A stretch of DNA of 64,000 bases from Mycolicibacterium rhodesiae (GCF_002086695.1 NZ_MVIH01000007.1:1-64000); one strand, 5' to 3'; counted from the stretch's first letter, positions 8,860-20,753 are shown. Translations and numbers: made by a program. Notes: generated from the sequence alone by a model not told the origin.

Positions 8860-9773
8860 CCGGACCGCTGATGGACCCCACCCTTGACCCCGAGGAACCT
8901 GCCGCGGCGCACGTGCCGGGCGGCTGGCGCGGCGTGCTGCGCCAGCTTCTCGCCGACCGGATGGGACGTACCGGACTGCTGACCGTTCTCGCGGTTGTGG
9001 TCGTCGCGATCGCCGGTCCGCTGCTGGCGCCCTACGACCGCACCGACGTCGCCGACACCCGCGCCGGAATCCTGTTGCGGCCCAGCGCCGCCCACTGGCT
9101 GGGCACCGACGAACTCGGCCGCGACGTGCTGCGGCAGGTATTGGCCGGAACATCGGTGTCCCTTGAGATCGGGCTGATCGCCACTGTCATCACAGTGCTC
9201 ATCGGAACCCTGGTCGGGGTGCTGGCGGGCTGGTTCACCGGATTCATAGACGCCCTGCTGATGCGGATCACCGACTTCTTCCTGGTGTTGCCCAACTTGC
9301 CGTTGATGATCGCGCTCGGTGCGATCATCGGGCAGAGCCTGCCGATGATCGTTCTGGTCATCGCGATCACCAGCTGGCCGAGTACGGCGCGCATCGTCCG
9401 CTCTCAGGCGCTGGCGTTGCGTGAACGCGAAGTGGTGGCCCGCGCCAGAACCGTCGGCCTGTCCTCGGCAGGCATCCTGTGGCGACTGATACTGCCCGGG
9501 GTGCTGGCGTTGGTGATCGCCAACGCCGTGCTGGTCATCGCCGGGTCGATCCTTGCCGAGGCCACGCTGTCCTTCCTCGGCCTTGGCGATCCGACCCGAA
9601 CCTCGTGGGGCCAGATCCTGCACAACGCGTTCGCGGCCGGTGCTGTGGGCAACGGCTTCTGGTGGTACTTCCTGCCGCCCGGCGTCGGCATCGTGCTGGT
9701 GGTGCTGGCGTTCTCCCTCGTCGGGCAGAGTCTGGAACGCATCCTCAACCCTCGGCTGGCGGCGGCCGAATGA
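8856..9773 (+). CDS. ABC transporter permease, DppC/OppC type
   Basis: This second permease of the importer has 305 residues. A hydrophilic N-terminus is followed by a first helix near residues 40-60 and the DppC-type segment HWLGTDELGRDVLRQVLAGT. The EAA loop is ARARTVGLSSAGILWRLILP. A Gly-rich helical end carries SLVGQSLERILNPRL. It pairs with the DppB-type protein to form the membrane channel. It overlaps both neighbours by 4 bases, so subunit synthesis is probably coupled. Confidence 0.95.
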   Translation: MTGPLMDPTLDPEEPAAAHVPGGWRGVLRQLLADRMGRTGLLTVLAVVVVAIAGPLLAPYDRTDVADTRAGILLRPSAAHWLGTDELGRDVLRQVLAGTSVSLEIGLIATVITVLIGTLVGVLAGWFTGFIDALLMRITDFFLVLPNLPLMIALGAIIGQSLPMIVLVIAITSWPSTARIVRSQALALREREVVARARTVGLSSAGILWRLILPGVLALVIANAVLVIAGSILAEATLSFLGLGDPTRTSWGQILHNAFAAGAVGNGFWWYFLPPGVGIVLVVLAFSLVGQSLERILNPRLAAAE

Positions 9774-10741
9774 GCCTGTTGAGCGTTCGCAACCTCACTG
9801 TCACCTACCGCGGTGGCGTGCGCGCGGTGGACGGTGTCGATCTGGACGTGTCCGCCGGTGAGGTGGTCGGGTTGGCCGGTGAATCCGGCTGCGGGAAAAG
9901 CACACTGGCGCTCGCCGTAGCCCGCCTGCTGCCACCAGGTGCTGTTGCCGCCGCCGACGAGATGACCTTCGCCGGCACGGATCTGGGCGCCGTCGACGAG
10001 GCCGGGCTCCGGGCGCTGCGCTGGCGAAGGCTGTCGCTGGTGTTCCAGGGCGCGATGAACGGCTTCAACCCGGTGATGACGATCGGCGATCAGGTGCGCG
10101 AGGCGATCCGGGCGCACGAACCCGAGGCCGACCGCAAAGAGGTGCGGCGTCGTGTCGCCGAGCTGCTGACCCAGGTGGGGATCGCCTCGGGTCGGGCGGC
10201 CGATTATCCCCACCAGTTGTCCGGCGGCATGAAGCAGCGGGCGATGATCGCCATGGCGCTGGCCTGCCGCCCCGACCTGGTGATCGCCGATGAACCCACG
10301 ACCGCACTCGACGTCATGACCCAGGCCCAGATCCTGGAGTTGATCCGCGGTCTGGCCGACGAACTGGGCTTGGCGATGCTGATCATCTCCCACGACCTGA
10401 CCGTGTTGTCCGAACTGTGCGACCGGGTCGCGGTGATGTACGCCGGGCGCATCGTCGAACGTGGGCGTGCCGAGGAGATCCTGAGTTCGGACTCGAGGCC
10501 GGCGCATCCGTACACCCGCCGGTTGCTGGACTGCTATCCGCGGCTGGACTCCGGGCAGGCATCGATCAATGGAATCCCGGGCAGCCCACCCGATCTCGCG
10601 CACCCACCGCAGGGCTGCCGGTTCAATGACCGGTGTGTCGAGAAGCTGGCACGGTGCGCGACCGACGACCCGACGCTGCACCAGGTGCCCGGCGCTGCCG
10701 CTCACCTCGCGGCATGCCATCTGGTCGGAGCCCGCGCATGA
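9770..10741 (+). CDS. ABC transporter ATP-binding protein, DppD/OppD type
   Basis: The 323-residue ATPase energises the importer. It has Walker [10 protein letters not shown], the signature LSGGMKQR, Walker [13 protein letters not shown] and the H-loop [10 protein letters not shown]. The C-terminal oligopeptide-transporter extension follows ([14 protein letters not shown], then [15 protein letters not shown]). Its cysteines resemble those of OppD/DppD. The ATG at 9770 overlaps the permease stop. All catalytic motifs are intact. Confidence 0.95.
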   Translation: MSLLSVRNLTVTYRGGVRAVDGVDLDVSAGEVVGLAGESGCGKSTLALAVARLLPPGAVAAADEMTFAGTDLGAVDEAGLRALRWRRLSLVFQGAMNGFNPVMTIGDQVREAIRAHEPEADRKEVRRRVAELLTQVGIASGRAADYPHQLSGGMKQRAMIAMALACRPDLVIADEPTTALDVMTQAQILELIRGLADELGLAMLIISHDLTVLSELCDRVAVMYAGRIVERGRAEEILSSDSRPAHPYTRRLLDCYPRLDSGQASINGIPGSPPDLAHPPQGCRFNDRCVEKLARCATDDPTLHQVPGAAAHLAACHLVGARA

Positions 10742-11760
10742 CCAAGCCGGTGGTCGCCGAGGTACGCGACCTGCATGTGCATTTCCCGGTCCGGCATGGT
10801 CGGCAACGCCTGACCGCACGTGCCGTCGACGGCGTCGATCTGTCCGTTCACGAAGGTGAGATCGTGGCGCTGGTCGGTGAATCCGGCTGCGGGAAAACCA
10901 CTGTCGCGCGTACCCTCATGCGTCTGGTCGACCCGAGTTCGGGAACGGTGTCGGTCGGCGGTACCGACATCACCCACGCCCGTGGCGCGGCGTTGCGCAG
11001 ACAGCGCCGCGAGTTCCAGATGATCTTCCAGGACCCGTTCGAAAGCCTGCCGGTCAATGCGACCGCGGTCGACGTCGTCAGCGAGGGACTGGCGATCCAC
11101 CGCCGTGACCTGGATGCGGCGGCGCGGCGCGGGGTGGCGCTTGCGGCACTGGAGATGTGCGGGCTGACGCCGGCCGCAGCGGTCGCGCAGCGCCGTATCT
11201 TCCAGTTATCCGGTGGGCAGCGGCAGCGGGTCGCGATAGCCGCCGCACTCGCGCTGCAGCCCCGGCTTCTGGTGGCCGACGAGCCGGTGTCCATGCTCGA
11301 TGTCTCGCTGCGCGCCGGGGTCATCCGAGTGCTCCTGGACATGCGCGAACGGCTGGATGTGGCAATCCTTTTCATCACCCACGATCTCGCGCTGGCCGGC
11401 GTTTTCGCGGATCGCGTTGCCGTCCTCTACCTGGGCCGGGTGGTCGAGCAGGGCCGCGCCGCCGATGTGATCGGCACACCCCGGCATCCGTACACCCGTG
11501 CGTTGGTGGACGTCATGCCCAAGGCAGGCGGCGGGAGGCGGGCGGCCCGCGCGCTGTTGACCGGTGAGCCGCCGAACGCCACCGCCACCGCGCCGGGTTG
11601 CCGATTCGCGCCGCGCTGTCCGCTCTACCGGCAGCTCGGCGAACCCGAACGCTGCCGTATCGACCAACCGCTGCTCACCGCCACCACACCGGAACATGCA
11701 GTGGCGTGCCATTTTTCAGACGTCGCAGAATCACCAACACCGAAGGAGAACACCACATGA
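10738..11760 (+). CDS. ABC transporter ATP-binding protein, DppF/OppF type
   Basis: This 340-residue partner ATPase has Walker [10 protein letters not shown], the signature LSGGQRQR, Walker B LLVADEPVSMLD and the H-loop ITHDLALAG. The DppF C-terminal extension is present (HPYTRALVDVMPK, then GCRFAPRCPLY). The ATG at 10738 overlaps the stop of the preceding ATPase; the open frame upstream lies inside that gene. Together these five genes encode a complete Opp/Dpp importer. Its last four bases overlap the hydrolase start. Confidence 0.95.
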   Translation: MTKPVVAEVRDLHVHFPVRHGRQRLTARAVDGVDLSVHEGEIVALVGESGCGKTTVARTLMRLVDPSSGTVSVGGTDITHARGAALRRQRREFQMIFQDPFESLPVNATAVDVVSEGLAIHRRDLDAAARRGVALAALEMCGLTPAAAVAQRRIFQLSGGQRQRVAIAAALALQPRLLVADEPVSMLDVSLRAGVIRVLLDMRERLDVAILFITHDLALAGVFADRVAVLYLGRVVEQGRAADVIGTPRHPYTRALVDVMPKAGGGRRAARALLTGEPPNATATAPGCRFAPRCPLYRQLGEPERCRIDQPLLTATTPEHAVACHFSDVAESPTPKENTT

Positions 11761-12938
11761 CCGTCACTCGTGAGGAAGCGATCGAGCTACTCGAGGCGAT
11801 GGTTCGAATCGACTCCGTGACGCCCTGGCTGATCCCGGGAGGGGCCGGCGAGGGCGACGTCGCCCGCTTCATGTGCGATTGGCTGGCAGACCTCGGGTTG
11901 GAGGCGACGCTGGAGGAGGTGGAACCCGGCCGCCCCAACGTGCTGGCCTGGTTACGGGGCAGTGCACCGGGCCCGACGATCTGCCTGTCCGCACACAGCG
12001 ACACCGTCGGCTACGCGAACTGGGCCGACAGTGCCCTGCACCCGGTGCTCGACGGTGACCGGATGATCGGACTCGGCGTGGCCGACGACAAGGGCGGCTG
12101 CGCCGCCGCAATGCTCGCGGTGCGCGAATTGGTGCGCTCGGGAACAGAATTGGCGGGCAACGTGCTGGTCGCCCTGGTGATCGACGAGGAGGGCATCAGC
12201 ATCGGCACCGAACACCTGGTTGCCCATCATGCCGCCGAGATCGACCTGGCCATCAACCTCGAACCCGACGGTTCCCACACCATCTACGGCGAACACCAGG
12301 GGTTCGGCTGGGTCGACATCGTGGTGCACGGCGAGCCCGCGCACGGCTCGGCGCCCGACAAGGGCGTCGACGCCATCGTGCACATGGCCGAGGTGGTCAC
12401 CCGCCTGCACCGGCTCGACGAGACACGCTGGAAGCCCAACCCCGATCCCAAGAACGGCCGCACCGTGTTCCACACCGGGACGATCCGCGGCGGCACCGAC
12501 TACGCCACCTACCCGAACGAGGCCGTGCTGGGCATCGAGATCGGCACCCAGCCGGGCGAGACGCTGGCCGACCGAGTCGCCGAGATCGAGGCGATCTTCG
12601 CCGAGGTCACCGAATCCGAGCCGCGCTTTCGCGGTGAGGTCGTCGTCCGCCTGGACCGCGATCCTTTCACCGGTGCGGGCAACGAGGCGCTGCTGAGCGC
12701 ACTCGGCGACGCGACGGAAGCCGTCAACGGGGTCCGCTCACCAGTGACCGGTCTCAACGCGTGGACCGACGCCGCGTTGTTCCAGAGTGCCGGCATCCCC
12801 ACGGTCTTGTTCGGCCCGGAGGGCGGCAACTATCACGCCGCCGAGGAGTGGGTGTCCATTCCGGACATGATCGCGACGGCGGAGATCCTGCGCCAGACCC
12901 TGGTGACGCTGATAGGTCGCAAGGAGGGTGATTCCTGA
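11757..12938 (+). CDS. M20 family metallo-amidohydrolase (ArgE/DapE/CPG2-like)
   Basis: M20 enzymes use two metal ions to hydrolyse amide bonds of N-acyl amino acids or small peptides in the cytoplasm. The 393-residue protein has His80 and Asp82 (LSAHSDTV), the bridging Asp110 or Asp111 (GVADDKGG), Glu144/Glu145 (VIDEEG) and a lid/dimerisation domain (EPAHGSAPDKGVDA). The ATG is preceded by GAAGGAG and overlaps the last ATPase codon. Being coupled to a peptide importer, it most likely cleaves the imported compound. Exact specificity (N-acyl, dipeptide or carbamoyl substrate) cannot be assigned. Confidence 0.9.
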   Translation: MTVTREEAIELLEAMVRIDSVTPWLIPGGAGEGDVARFMCDWLADLGLEATLEEVEPGRPNVLAWLRGSAPGPTICLSAHSDTVGYANWADSALHPVLDGDRMIGLGVADDKGGCAAAMLAVRELVRSGTELAGNVLVALVIDEEGISIGTEHLVAHHAAEIDLAINLEPDGSHTIYGEHQGFGWVDIVVHGEPAHGSAPDKGVDAIVHMAEVVTRLHRLDETRWKPNPDPKNGRTVFHTGTIRGGTDYATYPNEAVLGIEIGTQPGETLADRVAEIEAIFAEVTESEPRFRGEVVVRLDRDPFTGAGNEALLSALGDATEAVNGVRSPVTGLNAWTDAALFQSAGIPTVLFGPEGGNYHAAEEWVSIPDMIATAEILRQTLVTLIGRKEGDS

Positions 12939-14350
12939 TGGCCCAGGACACCGCTGACCCGGCGGGGGGATTGCGGTCGGGTGCACTGCGCGCAGTGGAC
13001 GTGGTGGTGATGGCGCTGGCGAGTTCGGGCCCCATTCAGAGCGTGGCTGTCTCGTTGGCCGCGATCCTGGCGACCGTCGCGTACGCCGGTTTCGTGCCGA
13101 TCCTCATCTGCTTCGTCCCGATGCTGGGTATTGCGCTCGGTTACCAACGCCTGCACGCATGGCAACCGAGCGCGGGGGCGACGTATACCTGGGTGGGCCG
13201 GGTGCTCAACCCGCATGCCGGGTTCTTCGCCGGCTGGATCATGTTGCTGTACTACACAGTCGGTACCACGAGCCTGACCATCCCGCTCGGAAGCTACCTG
13301 CTCAGCTTCTTCTCCGATCATGCTGCCGACAGCCCGGTCGCGGTGGCTGCCGTGGGGACCGTGTTCGACCTGATCGTCACCGCAGTGGCCGCACTAGGCG
13401 TGGCCCTGTCAGCCCGGTTCCAATTGGGCTGGGCCATATTCGAATACGCGTTGCTCATCGGGTTCGCCGTATTGGCCGTGGTGTTCATCGCGCGCGGCAA
13501 CGGTGACGTGGTCAAGCCCAGCATGTCGTGGTTCACGGTCGAGGGGGCGGGCGGCTTCAAGTCATTGATATCGGGCGTGCTGCTGGCGATCTTCCTGTAT
13601 TCAGGCTGGGACACCGCTGCCTACGTCGGTGAGGAAGCCGCCGGCCGCACCGCCGGACGCGCCGCCGTGACCAGCGTTGTGCTGCTGTTCGTCATCTACT
13701 CGGTGTCGGTGCTGGCGTTCCAGGGCATCGCGCCGATGCAGGACATGCAAGATCACGCAGCCAACATCCTTGCGTTCGTAGGTGAACGGATCGGTGGCGG
13801 CTTCTGGGCGAACGTGATGATCGTCGCGGTACTCGGCGGCACCCTCGCGTCGTTGCTTGCGGCGATCGTCAGCGCTTCCCGCATCGGGTTCGCCATGGGA
13901 CGGGACCGGGTCGTGCCGTCCTGGCTTGCGCAAGTGAGCGGCAAGTACGGCACACCGTTGAACGCGACGATCCTGTTCGGTCTGCTCAACATCGCATTCC
14001 TCTGGGGCTCAACGCTTATCGGCGCGGTGGGCGAGGCGCTGGCCAACATCGTGAGCACGCTCGGGTTGATGGCTGCGATCTTCTATCTGCTGACCGCGGT
14101 CACCGCGATCTGGTGTTACCGGCGCCAGATCGCCTCCTCGGCCAAGGATTTCGTCATCGGGGGATTGATGCCGGGCCTGGGTGCGGCGTTCATGGCGTTC
14201 GTCGTCGTCTACTCGATCACCTCGGGGTCGCTGAACGGAATCGAACTCGGCTTCGGCGTCGGCCTTGCGTTGGCCGGAATCGTGTTGTCCGTCATCTCGG
14301 CCAAAGTCGGCAAGGCGCCGTTCTACACCGCGCCGCGAACTCCGCACTGA
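12938..14350 (+). CDS. APC superfamily amino acid permease
   Basis: The 470-residue protein has about twelve membrane helices and the APC N-terminal signature (LRAVDVVVMALASSGP). A further conserved segment is YSGWDTAAYVGEEAAGR. It probably moves an amino acid or amine by ion coupling, as uptake of a second substrate or export of a product. The start is well supported: AAGGAGG lies upstream and the TGATG overlap couples it to the M20 gene. A 62-base gap with a hairpin separates it from the next gene. Confidence 0.9.
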   Translation: MAQDTADPAGGLRSGALRAVDVVVMALASSGPIQSVAVSLAAILATVAYAGFVPILICFVPMLGIALGYQRLHAWQPSAGATYTWVGRVLNPHAGFFAGWIMLLYYTVGTTSLTIPLGSYLLSFFSDHAADSPVAVAAVGTVFDLIVTAVAALGVALSARFQLGWAIFEYALLIGFAVLAVVFIARGNGDVVKPSMSWFTVEGAGGFKSLISGVLLAIFLYSGWDTAAYVGEEAAGRTAGRAAVTSVVLLFVIYSVSVLAFQGIAPMQDMQDHAANILAFVGERIGGGFWANVMIVAVLGGTLASLLAAIVSASRIGFAMGRDRVVPSWLAQVSGKYGTPLNATILFGLLNIAFLWGSTLIGAVGEALANIVSTLGLMAAIFYLLTAVTAIWCYRRQIASSAKDFVIGGLMPGLGAAFMAFVVVYSITSGSLNGIELGFGVGLALAGIVLSVISAKVGKAPFYTAPRTPH

Positions 14351-14353
14351 CCT

Positions 14354-14369
14354 GCCGGCATGAGCCGGC
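14354..14369 (+). other. GC-rich hairpin inside the operon
   Basis: GCCGGC-ATGA-GCCGGC forms a 6-bp stem with a 4-base loop in the only sizeable gap of the operon (14351-14412). No U-run follows. It could partly terminate transcription or stabilise the upstream mRNA. GTACGTAC at 14374-14381 is a further short palindrome. No convincing promoter is visible. Confidence 0.4.
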
Positions 14370-14412
14370 CACTGTACGTACCACGACATTCAATGATGAA
14401 AGAGATTTTCTG

Positions 14413-15773
<1,361 letters not shown>

Positions 15774-15777
<4 letters not shown>

Positions 15778-17210
15778 CCGCACCGGTAGTCATCGGCATC
15801 GACCTCGGTACCTCGGCGGTCAAGGTCGTCGCGGTCGATCACGACGGGGCGGTCGTCGCATCGGCGCGGTCGGAGTATCCGACCCGACGGCCGGAACATG
15901 AAGCGGCCGAGCAAGATCCGCACCATTGGTGGGAGGCGCTGGGAGCGGCCGGCGACACCGTGGCCGGTGTGGTGGAGCCGCGGCGATGGCGTGCGATCGG
16001 GCTGAGCGCGATGCTGCCTACGCTGGTCGAGCTGGACGCGTCGCTCCAATCGGTGGGGCCGGCAATCACCTGGGAGGACGGCCGGGCCGAGCGGCAGGCC
16101 GACCGGTTGCGTGCCACGGTCGGAGACGCGGTGCTCTATCGCATCACCGGACAACGGGTCGACGGGCGGTACCTGGCGCCGATGCACGCCCGGCTGCAGG
16201 GGCTCGGCCGCGTAGGGACAATCGTGGCGGGTGCGAAGGACGTGTTGTTCCACCAGCTGACCGGGGCGTTGCTCACCGACCCCAGCACCGCGGCAGGCAG
16301 CGCGGTCTTCGATCTCGAACGAGGCTGTTGGAGTGCAGAGTTGGTCGCCGCGTCGGGTCTGCCGGGCTTGCCCGAGGTGGCCTGTGCGGCAACGGCATTG
16401 CCGCTGACGCAACGATGGCGGCAGCGCTGGGGAGTGCCGGGCGAGCTGCCTGTGGTGCTGGGTGCGGCGGACTCGGTGCTCGGTGTGCTGGGAGTGGGGG
16501 CGCGGGCGCACGGGGAAGTGGGGGTGATCGCCGGTACCAGCGCCGTCGTGCTGGGTGTCTCCGATCGGCCGACCCGCGATCCCGACATGCGCTACCTGGT
16601 CACCCCGCTCGCCGGGCCCGGCTGGGGACTCGAAATGGACCTGCTGGCAATGGGTTCGGCGTTCGACGCCGTCGCCGCTCTCTTCGGGTTGGCCGGACCG
16701 GCCGATCTCCTCGAGGCGGCGGCCGCCGTGGCGCTCGCCGATGCGCCGTTGTTCCTGCCGTACCTGTCGCCAGGGGAGCAGGGCGCCTTATGGGATCCCA
16801 ACCTGACCGGCATCCTGCAGGGGCTCCGGCTGGGGATGGGCATCGGGCACATCGGCCGGGCACTGCTGACCGGGATCGTGGTCGAACTGCGCCGGTGCAT
16901 CGACGTGCTGGCCGCGGCGACGGGTGAGTCGGGTCCGGTTCGCCTCGGCGGCGGTAGCGCAGTGAGCCCGCTGATGTGGCAGGACATCGCGGATGCGACG
17001 GGACGAGAGGTGTGGGTGGACCCGGCGGTGACCGATCACTCTGCGATCGGTGCGGCTCTGTTCGCCGCCGGTGCGACCGGGAGTCCGATCGTCCGGGACG
17101 ATGCCCCGCGGATTGTCGTGCCCCGACCCGAGCGGCACGGCTGGTGGACCGACTGCCTGGCCCGCCACGACGACGCCCGGCTGCGGGCGGGCGCGACGGT
17201 GAACCGATGA
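15774..17210 (+). CDS. FGGY-family carbohydrate kinase (xylulokinase-like)
   Basis: The 478-residue kinase is of the XylB/FGGY type. It phosphorylates a sugar or polyol with ATP. Phosphate-binding motif 1 is VIGIDLGTSAVKVVAVDHDG at the N-terminus. The FGGY domain substrate region has QDPHHWWEALG. A central segment has YLSPGEQGALWDPN, and the ATP-binding motif is VRLGGGSAVSPLMWQDIAD. The GTG start at 15774 overlaps the preceding stop. The product should feed the NagB-like enzyme encoded next, which acts on a phosphorylated sugar. The true substrate is unknown. Confidence 0.9.
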
Positions 17211-17932
17211 AAGTGACCGTCGTCGACGACGACATCTTCGCCACCACCGCAGCCACCGCCCTGCTGGCGGGGCTGCCGTCCGGCGCACCCACGCTCGGGG
17301 TGGCCACCGGCGGCACCCCGATGCGGGTCTACGCCGAGTTGGCATCGCGCAGCCGTCGCGGCGAGGTCGACCTCTCCGCTGCCACGGTGCTCGCACTCGA
17401 CGAGTACGTCGGTCTCGACGACGCTGACCCCCGCAGCTACACGGCGTACGTGCGTTCGCGTGTCGCCGACCCACTCGGCATTCCTGTCGCCAATGTTCAT
17501 GTGCCGCAGGGAGACAGCGCTGATCCAGCGGCCGCGGCGGTGGCGTTCGAGCAGCGGATCGCCGACGCGGGCGGTGTCGATGTCCAGATCGCCGGGATCG
17601 GCTCCAACGGGCACCTGGCGTTCAACGAGCCCGGCTCGGCGCTCGATTCGACCACGCGGGTGGTGGAGCTGTCCGAACAGACCCGGCACGACAACGCCCG
17701 GTTCTTCGGCGGCCGGGTCGAGGACGTGCCGCGGCGGGCGATCACCCAGGGGCTGGCGACGATCGGTCGGGCCCGCTCCATCCTGCTGCTGGCGGCCGGC
17801 CCGACCAAGGCCGACGCACTGGCGGCCGCACTCTGCGGACCCGTCGACGCGGCCGTCCCGGCGTCGGTGTTGCAGCGGCACGGCGATGTCACGGTGATCG
17901 CAGACCGCGCGGCGTGGAGCAGGATGGCGTGA
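17207..17932 (+). CDS. nagB: glucosamine-6-phosphate deaminase family protein (NagB-like)
   Basis: NagB converts glucosamine-6-phosphate to fructose-6-phosphate and ammonia. The 241-residue protein shows GVATGGTPMRVYAELA at the phosphate site, ALDEYVGLD carrying the catalytic aspartate, and GIGSNGHLAFNEPGS, the hallmark of true deaminases rather than 6-phosphogluconolactonases. It is shorter than the hexameric E. coli enzyme and like the Gram-positive monomeric forms. Both ends overlap neighbouring genes (ATGA and TGATG). It points to an amino sugar as part of the substrate degraded by this operon. Confidence 0.88.
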   Translation: MKVTVVDDDIFATTAATALLAGLPSGAPTLGVATGGTPMRVYAELASRSRRGEVDLSAATVLALDEYVGLDDADPRSYTAYVRSRVADPLGIPVANVHVPQGDSADPAAAAVAFEQRIADAGGVDVQIAGIGSNGHLAFNEPGSALDSTTRVVELSEQTRHDNARFFGGRVEDVPRRAITQGLATIGRARSILLLAAGPTKADALAAALCGPVDAAVPASVLQRHGDVTVIADRAAWSRMA

Positions 17933-19185
17933 TGAACGATTTCGATGTGCTCGGTTTGTTCCCGCCCGGCTCCCGCGTGGCTGACGGCGTGCTGACCGTC
18001 GGGGGCTGCCGGGTCGATGCGCTGGCGGCCGAATTCGGCACCCCGGTCATGGTGGTCGCCGAGGACGCCGTGCGGCAGCGGGCCAGGGACTACCTCGAGG
18101 CGTTCCGTAGCAGGTGGGCCTCGGCGGACGTGGCGTTCGCGTCGAAAGCGTTCCCCTGCACCGCAATTCAGCGTCTGGCCAGCGAGGAGGGGCTGCTGCT
18201 CGACGTGGCCGGCGGGGGAGAGATCGTCACCGCAATGGCCGCAGGGGCCGACCCGGCGCGAATGCTGTTGCACGGCAACGCCAAGACCGACGAGGAAATC
18301 GGAATGGCCGTCAGCAACGGCGTCGGCCTGATCGTCGTCGACAACTTCGACGACATCGACCGGCTGGAGCGCATCGTCGAGCCGGGCCGGAGGCAAGCCT
18401 GTCTGGTGCGGGTCGTGCCGGGTATCGAGGCCGACACCCACGCCGCGGTGGCGACCGGGCACGCCGGCTCGAAATTCGGTCTGCTGCCCGCGGATGCCCG
18501 GGTGGCGATCGAGAGGATCCGCCGCAGCCGGGTATTGCGCTGCGACGGGGTGCACACCCACGTCGGCTCGCAGCTGCTCGACGCCGAACAGCTCGCCGCC
18601 GCCGTGGCTCCGGTCGCCGAGCTCGGCAGCTTCGATGTCTACGACTTCGGTGGCGGGCTGGGGGTGCGCTACACCTACGACGATCACCCGCCGACCGTGG
18701 ACGCCTACGCGCAGGCCATGATCGAGAAGGCCCGCGGCCTGGTTCCCGCCGACGCCCGCATCATCGTCGAGCCGGGCCGGTCGATGACCGCGGCCGCGGC
18801 CTGCACGGTCTACCGGGTGACCACCGTCAAACACGGGGTGGTGACCCACGTCGCGGTCGACGGCGGGATGGGGGACAACCTGGAGGTGTCGCTGTACGGA
18901 CAACGGTTCGAGGCGACCATCGTGGACCGGGTCGGCGGGGGAACGGACGTCACCGTCGTCGGCAGGCACTGCGAGTCCGGCGACCAGCTGATCGACGGTG
19001 TCCCCCTTGACAATCCGGTGGTCGGCGATCTGCTGGCCGTTCCGGTCACCGGGGCCTACTGCTACACGATGTCCAACCAGTACAACGGCGCGCGCCGCAT
19101 CCCGGTGGTGTTCGCCGCCAACGCGGACGCCCGGCTCGTGGTGCGCCGCGACACCTGGGCCGACCTGCTGGCCCGCGACGTCTAG
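17932..19185 (+). CDS. diaminopimelate decarboxylase-like PLP enzyme (fold type III)
   Basis: This 417-residue protein resembles LysA, which decarboxylates meso-diaminopimelate to lysine. It has the Schiff-base lysine Lys72 (VAFASKAFPC), HVGSQL, the glycine loop DFGGGLGVRY and the phosphate segment EPGRSM. The C-terminal active-site segment is CESGDQL, followed by VTGAYCYTMSNQYNGARR. It is the last gene of the catabolic operon and meets P55 tail to tail with no gap. Mycobacteria keep a dedicated lysA elsewhere, so this is probably a second, catabolic copy. It may act on another D- or diamino acid. Confidence 0.87.
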   Translation: MNDFDVLGLFPPGSRVADGVLTVGGCRVDALAAEFGTPVMVVAEDAVRQRARDYLEAFRSRWASADVAFASKAFPCTAIQRLASEEGLLLDVAGGGEIVTAMAAGADPARMLLHGNAKTDEEIGMAVSNGVGLIVVDNFDDIDRLERIVEPGRRQACLVRVVPGIEADTHAAVATGHAGSKFGLLPADARVAIERIRRSRVLRCDGVHTHVGSQLLDAEQLAAAVAPVAELGSFDVYDFGGGLGVRYTYDDHPPTVDAYAQAMIEKARGLVPADARIIVEPGRSMTAAAACTVYRVTTVKHGVVTHVAVDGGMGDNLEVSLYGQRFEATIVDRVGGGTDVTVVGRHCESGDQLIDGVPLDNPVVGDLLAVPVTGAYCYTMSNQYNGARRIPVVFAANADARLVVRRDTWADLLARDV

Positions 19186-20742
19186 CTACGCGGCCACCGT
19201 CTCCTCGACCGCCTCGTCTGCGTGTGCCTGCCTACCGCCGACGAACAGTGCCAGCACAGCACCGACCAGGCACACGATCACGGTGACGAAGAAAATCGAG
19301 CCGTACTGCATGGCGAAGGCGGTGCGGTAGCGCTCAGCCTCGCCCGCGATCTTGGCGGCCAGGCTGTTGCCGCCCGGGCTCGGCAGGGTGGCCAGGATCT
19401 GGTTGAACCGGTACAGGCCCCACGCACTGAGTGCCGCGACGCCGATCAGCATGCCGGTCATCCGGGCCACCACGACGAGCGAGCAGGCGATGCCGTGCTG
19501 AGCCGCCGGCACCACCCGCAGCGCGGCCGAGGTCAGCGGGCCGATCACCAGACCCAGCCCGAAGCCGGCCAGCGCCAGGTCGGTGTCGATCACCGGCAGC
19601 GACACGAACCCGAGATCATGGCGGGCGCCGGCCACGTTCGTACCCCAGTGCGACACCAGCAGGTATGCGCCCGAGGCGATCAGCATGCCGACCACGGCGA
19701 CGATCCGGTCGCCGATCCGGGTGGCGACCCAGCCGCCGATGAGCGCTCCGACCGGCAGCGCGATCAGGAAGTGCAGCAGCAGGAACGCGGCCTGCGTCTG
19801 GTCCTTGCCCAGCACGCCCTGGCCGAACAGTTCGACGTTGACCAGCGTGACCATCAGCGCCGCACCCGCGCACAGCGAGGTGCCCAGCGAGGCCAGGAAC
19901 GGCACGAACCGGACCCCGGCAGGTTCGATCAACCGGGTGCGGGCGAACCGCTCCCAGACGAAGAATGCGATGGCGGCGACGACCGCGCCGATGACCAGGA
20001 CCATGCCGTGCGGCGGTAGCAGCGTCTTGCCGTCGGGATTGGGGTTGTACAACCCGATCACGGCCAGGCCCAACGCGATCGCGAGCAGGATGCCGCCGAC
20101 CAGGTCGACCTTCTCGGGGTTCTCGCTGCGGTCGTGGGAGGGCAGGCTGAAGTGGATCGCCAGCATCGCGATCAGCGTCAGCGGCACGTTGATCCAGAAC
20201 ACGTCCTGCCATTTGCCCAGCAGCAGCACCACACCGATGCCGTACAACGGGCCGAGCACGCTGCCCAGTTCCTGAGCGGCGCCGATACCGCCCAGCACCG
20301 CCGCCCGGCTGCGGGCAGCCCACAGGTCGGCCGCCAGCGCGAGCGTCACGGGCAGCAAGGCGCCTGCGGCGATGCCCTGGACGAGCCGACCGATCACCAG
20401 CATCGTCAGGTCGGTGGACAGCGCGGTGACCACCGAGCCGACCGCGAACGTGACCAGGGACAGCTGCAGCATCAGCTTGCGTCCGAACCGGTCGGACAGC
20501 CGGCCGAGCAGCGGCATGGCCGCGATGTAGCCCAGCATGTACCAGGTGATGATCGGCGTGACCTGCTGCAGCTTGTTCACCGGGATGCCGACCGTCGACA
20601 TGATGTCGACCATGATCGTGACCACGACGTAGGTGTCGAGCGCCCCGAGCAGAACGGCGAGGCTGCCCGCGCTGATCACGATCCGGCGGCTGCGGCCGGA
20701 GGTCCCCGCCCGGTGGGCGGCGGTGTCCAGAGACTCAGCCAT
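19186..20742 (-). CDS. major facilitator superfamily transporter P55
   Basis: P55 (Rv1410c in M. tuberculosis) works with LprG to export triacylated lipids and lipoglycans and affects drug tolerance. The 518-residue protein has the length I recall for that family, with about fourteen membrane helices. It shows the DHA2-type opening [20 protein letters not shown] and motif [14 protein letters not shown] 20742 lies 11 bases after the lprG stop, so the pair is an operon. An in-frame GTG at 20745 is an alternative. The tail-to-tail border with the LysA-like gene marks the right edge of the accessory insertion. Confidence 0.95.
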   Translation of the reverse strand: MAESLDTAAHRAGTSGRSRRIVISAGSLAVLLGALDTYVVVTIMVDIMSTVGIPVNKLQQVTPIITWYMLGYIAAMPLLGRLSDRFGRKLMLQLSLVTFAVGSVVTALSTDLTMLVIGRLVQGIAAGALLPVTLALAADLWAARSRAAVLGGIGAAQELGSVLGPLYGIGVVLLLGKWQDVFWINVPLTLIAMLAIHFSLPSHDRSENPEKVDLVGGILLAIALGLAVIGLYNPNPDGKTLLPPHGMVLVIGAVVAAIAFFVWERFARTRLIEPAGVRFVPFLASLGTSLCAGAALMVTLVNVELFGQGVLGKDQTQAAFLLLHFLIALPVGALIGGWVATRIGDRIVAVVGMLIASGAYLLVSHWGTNVAGARHDLGFVSLPVIDTDLALAGFGLGLVIGPLTSAALRVVPAAQHGIACSLVVVARMTGMLIGVAALSAWGLYRFNQILATLPSPGGNSLAAKIAGEAERYRTAFAMQYGSIFFVTVIVCLVGAVLALFVGGRQAHADEAVEETVAA

Positions 20743-20753
20743 CACCGGGCCCG

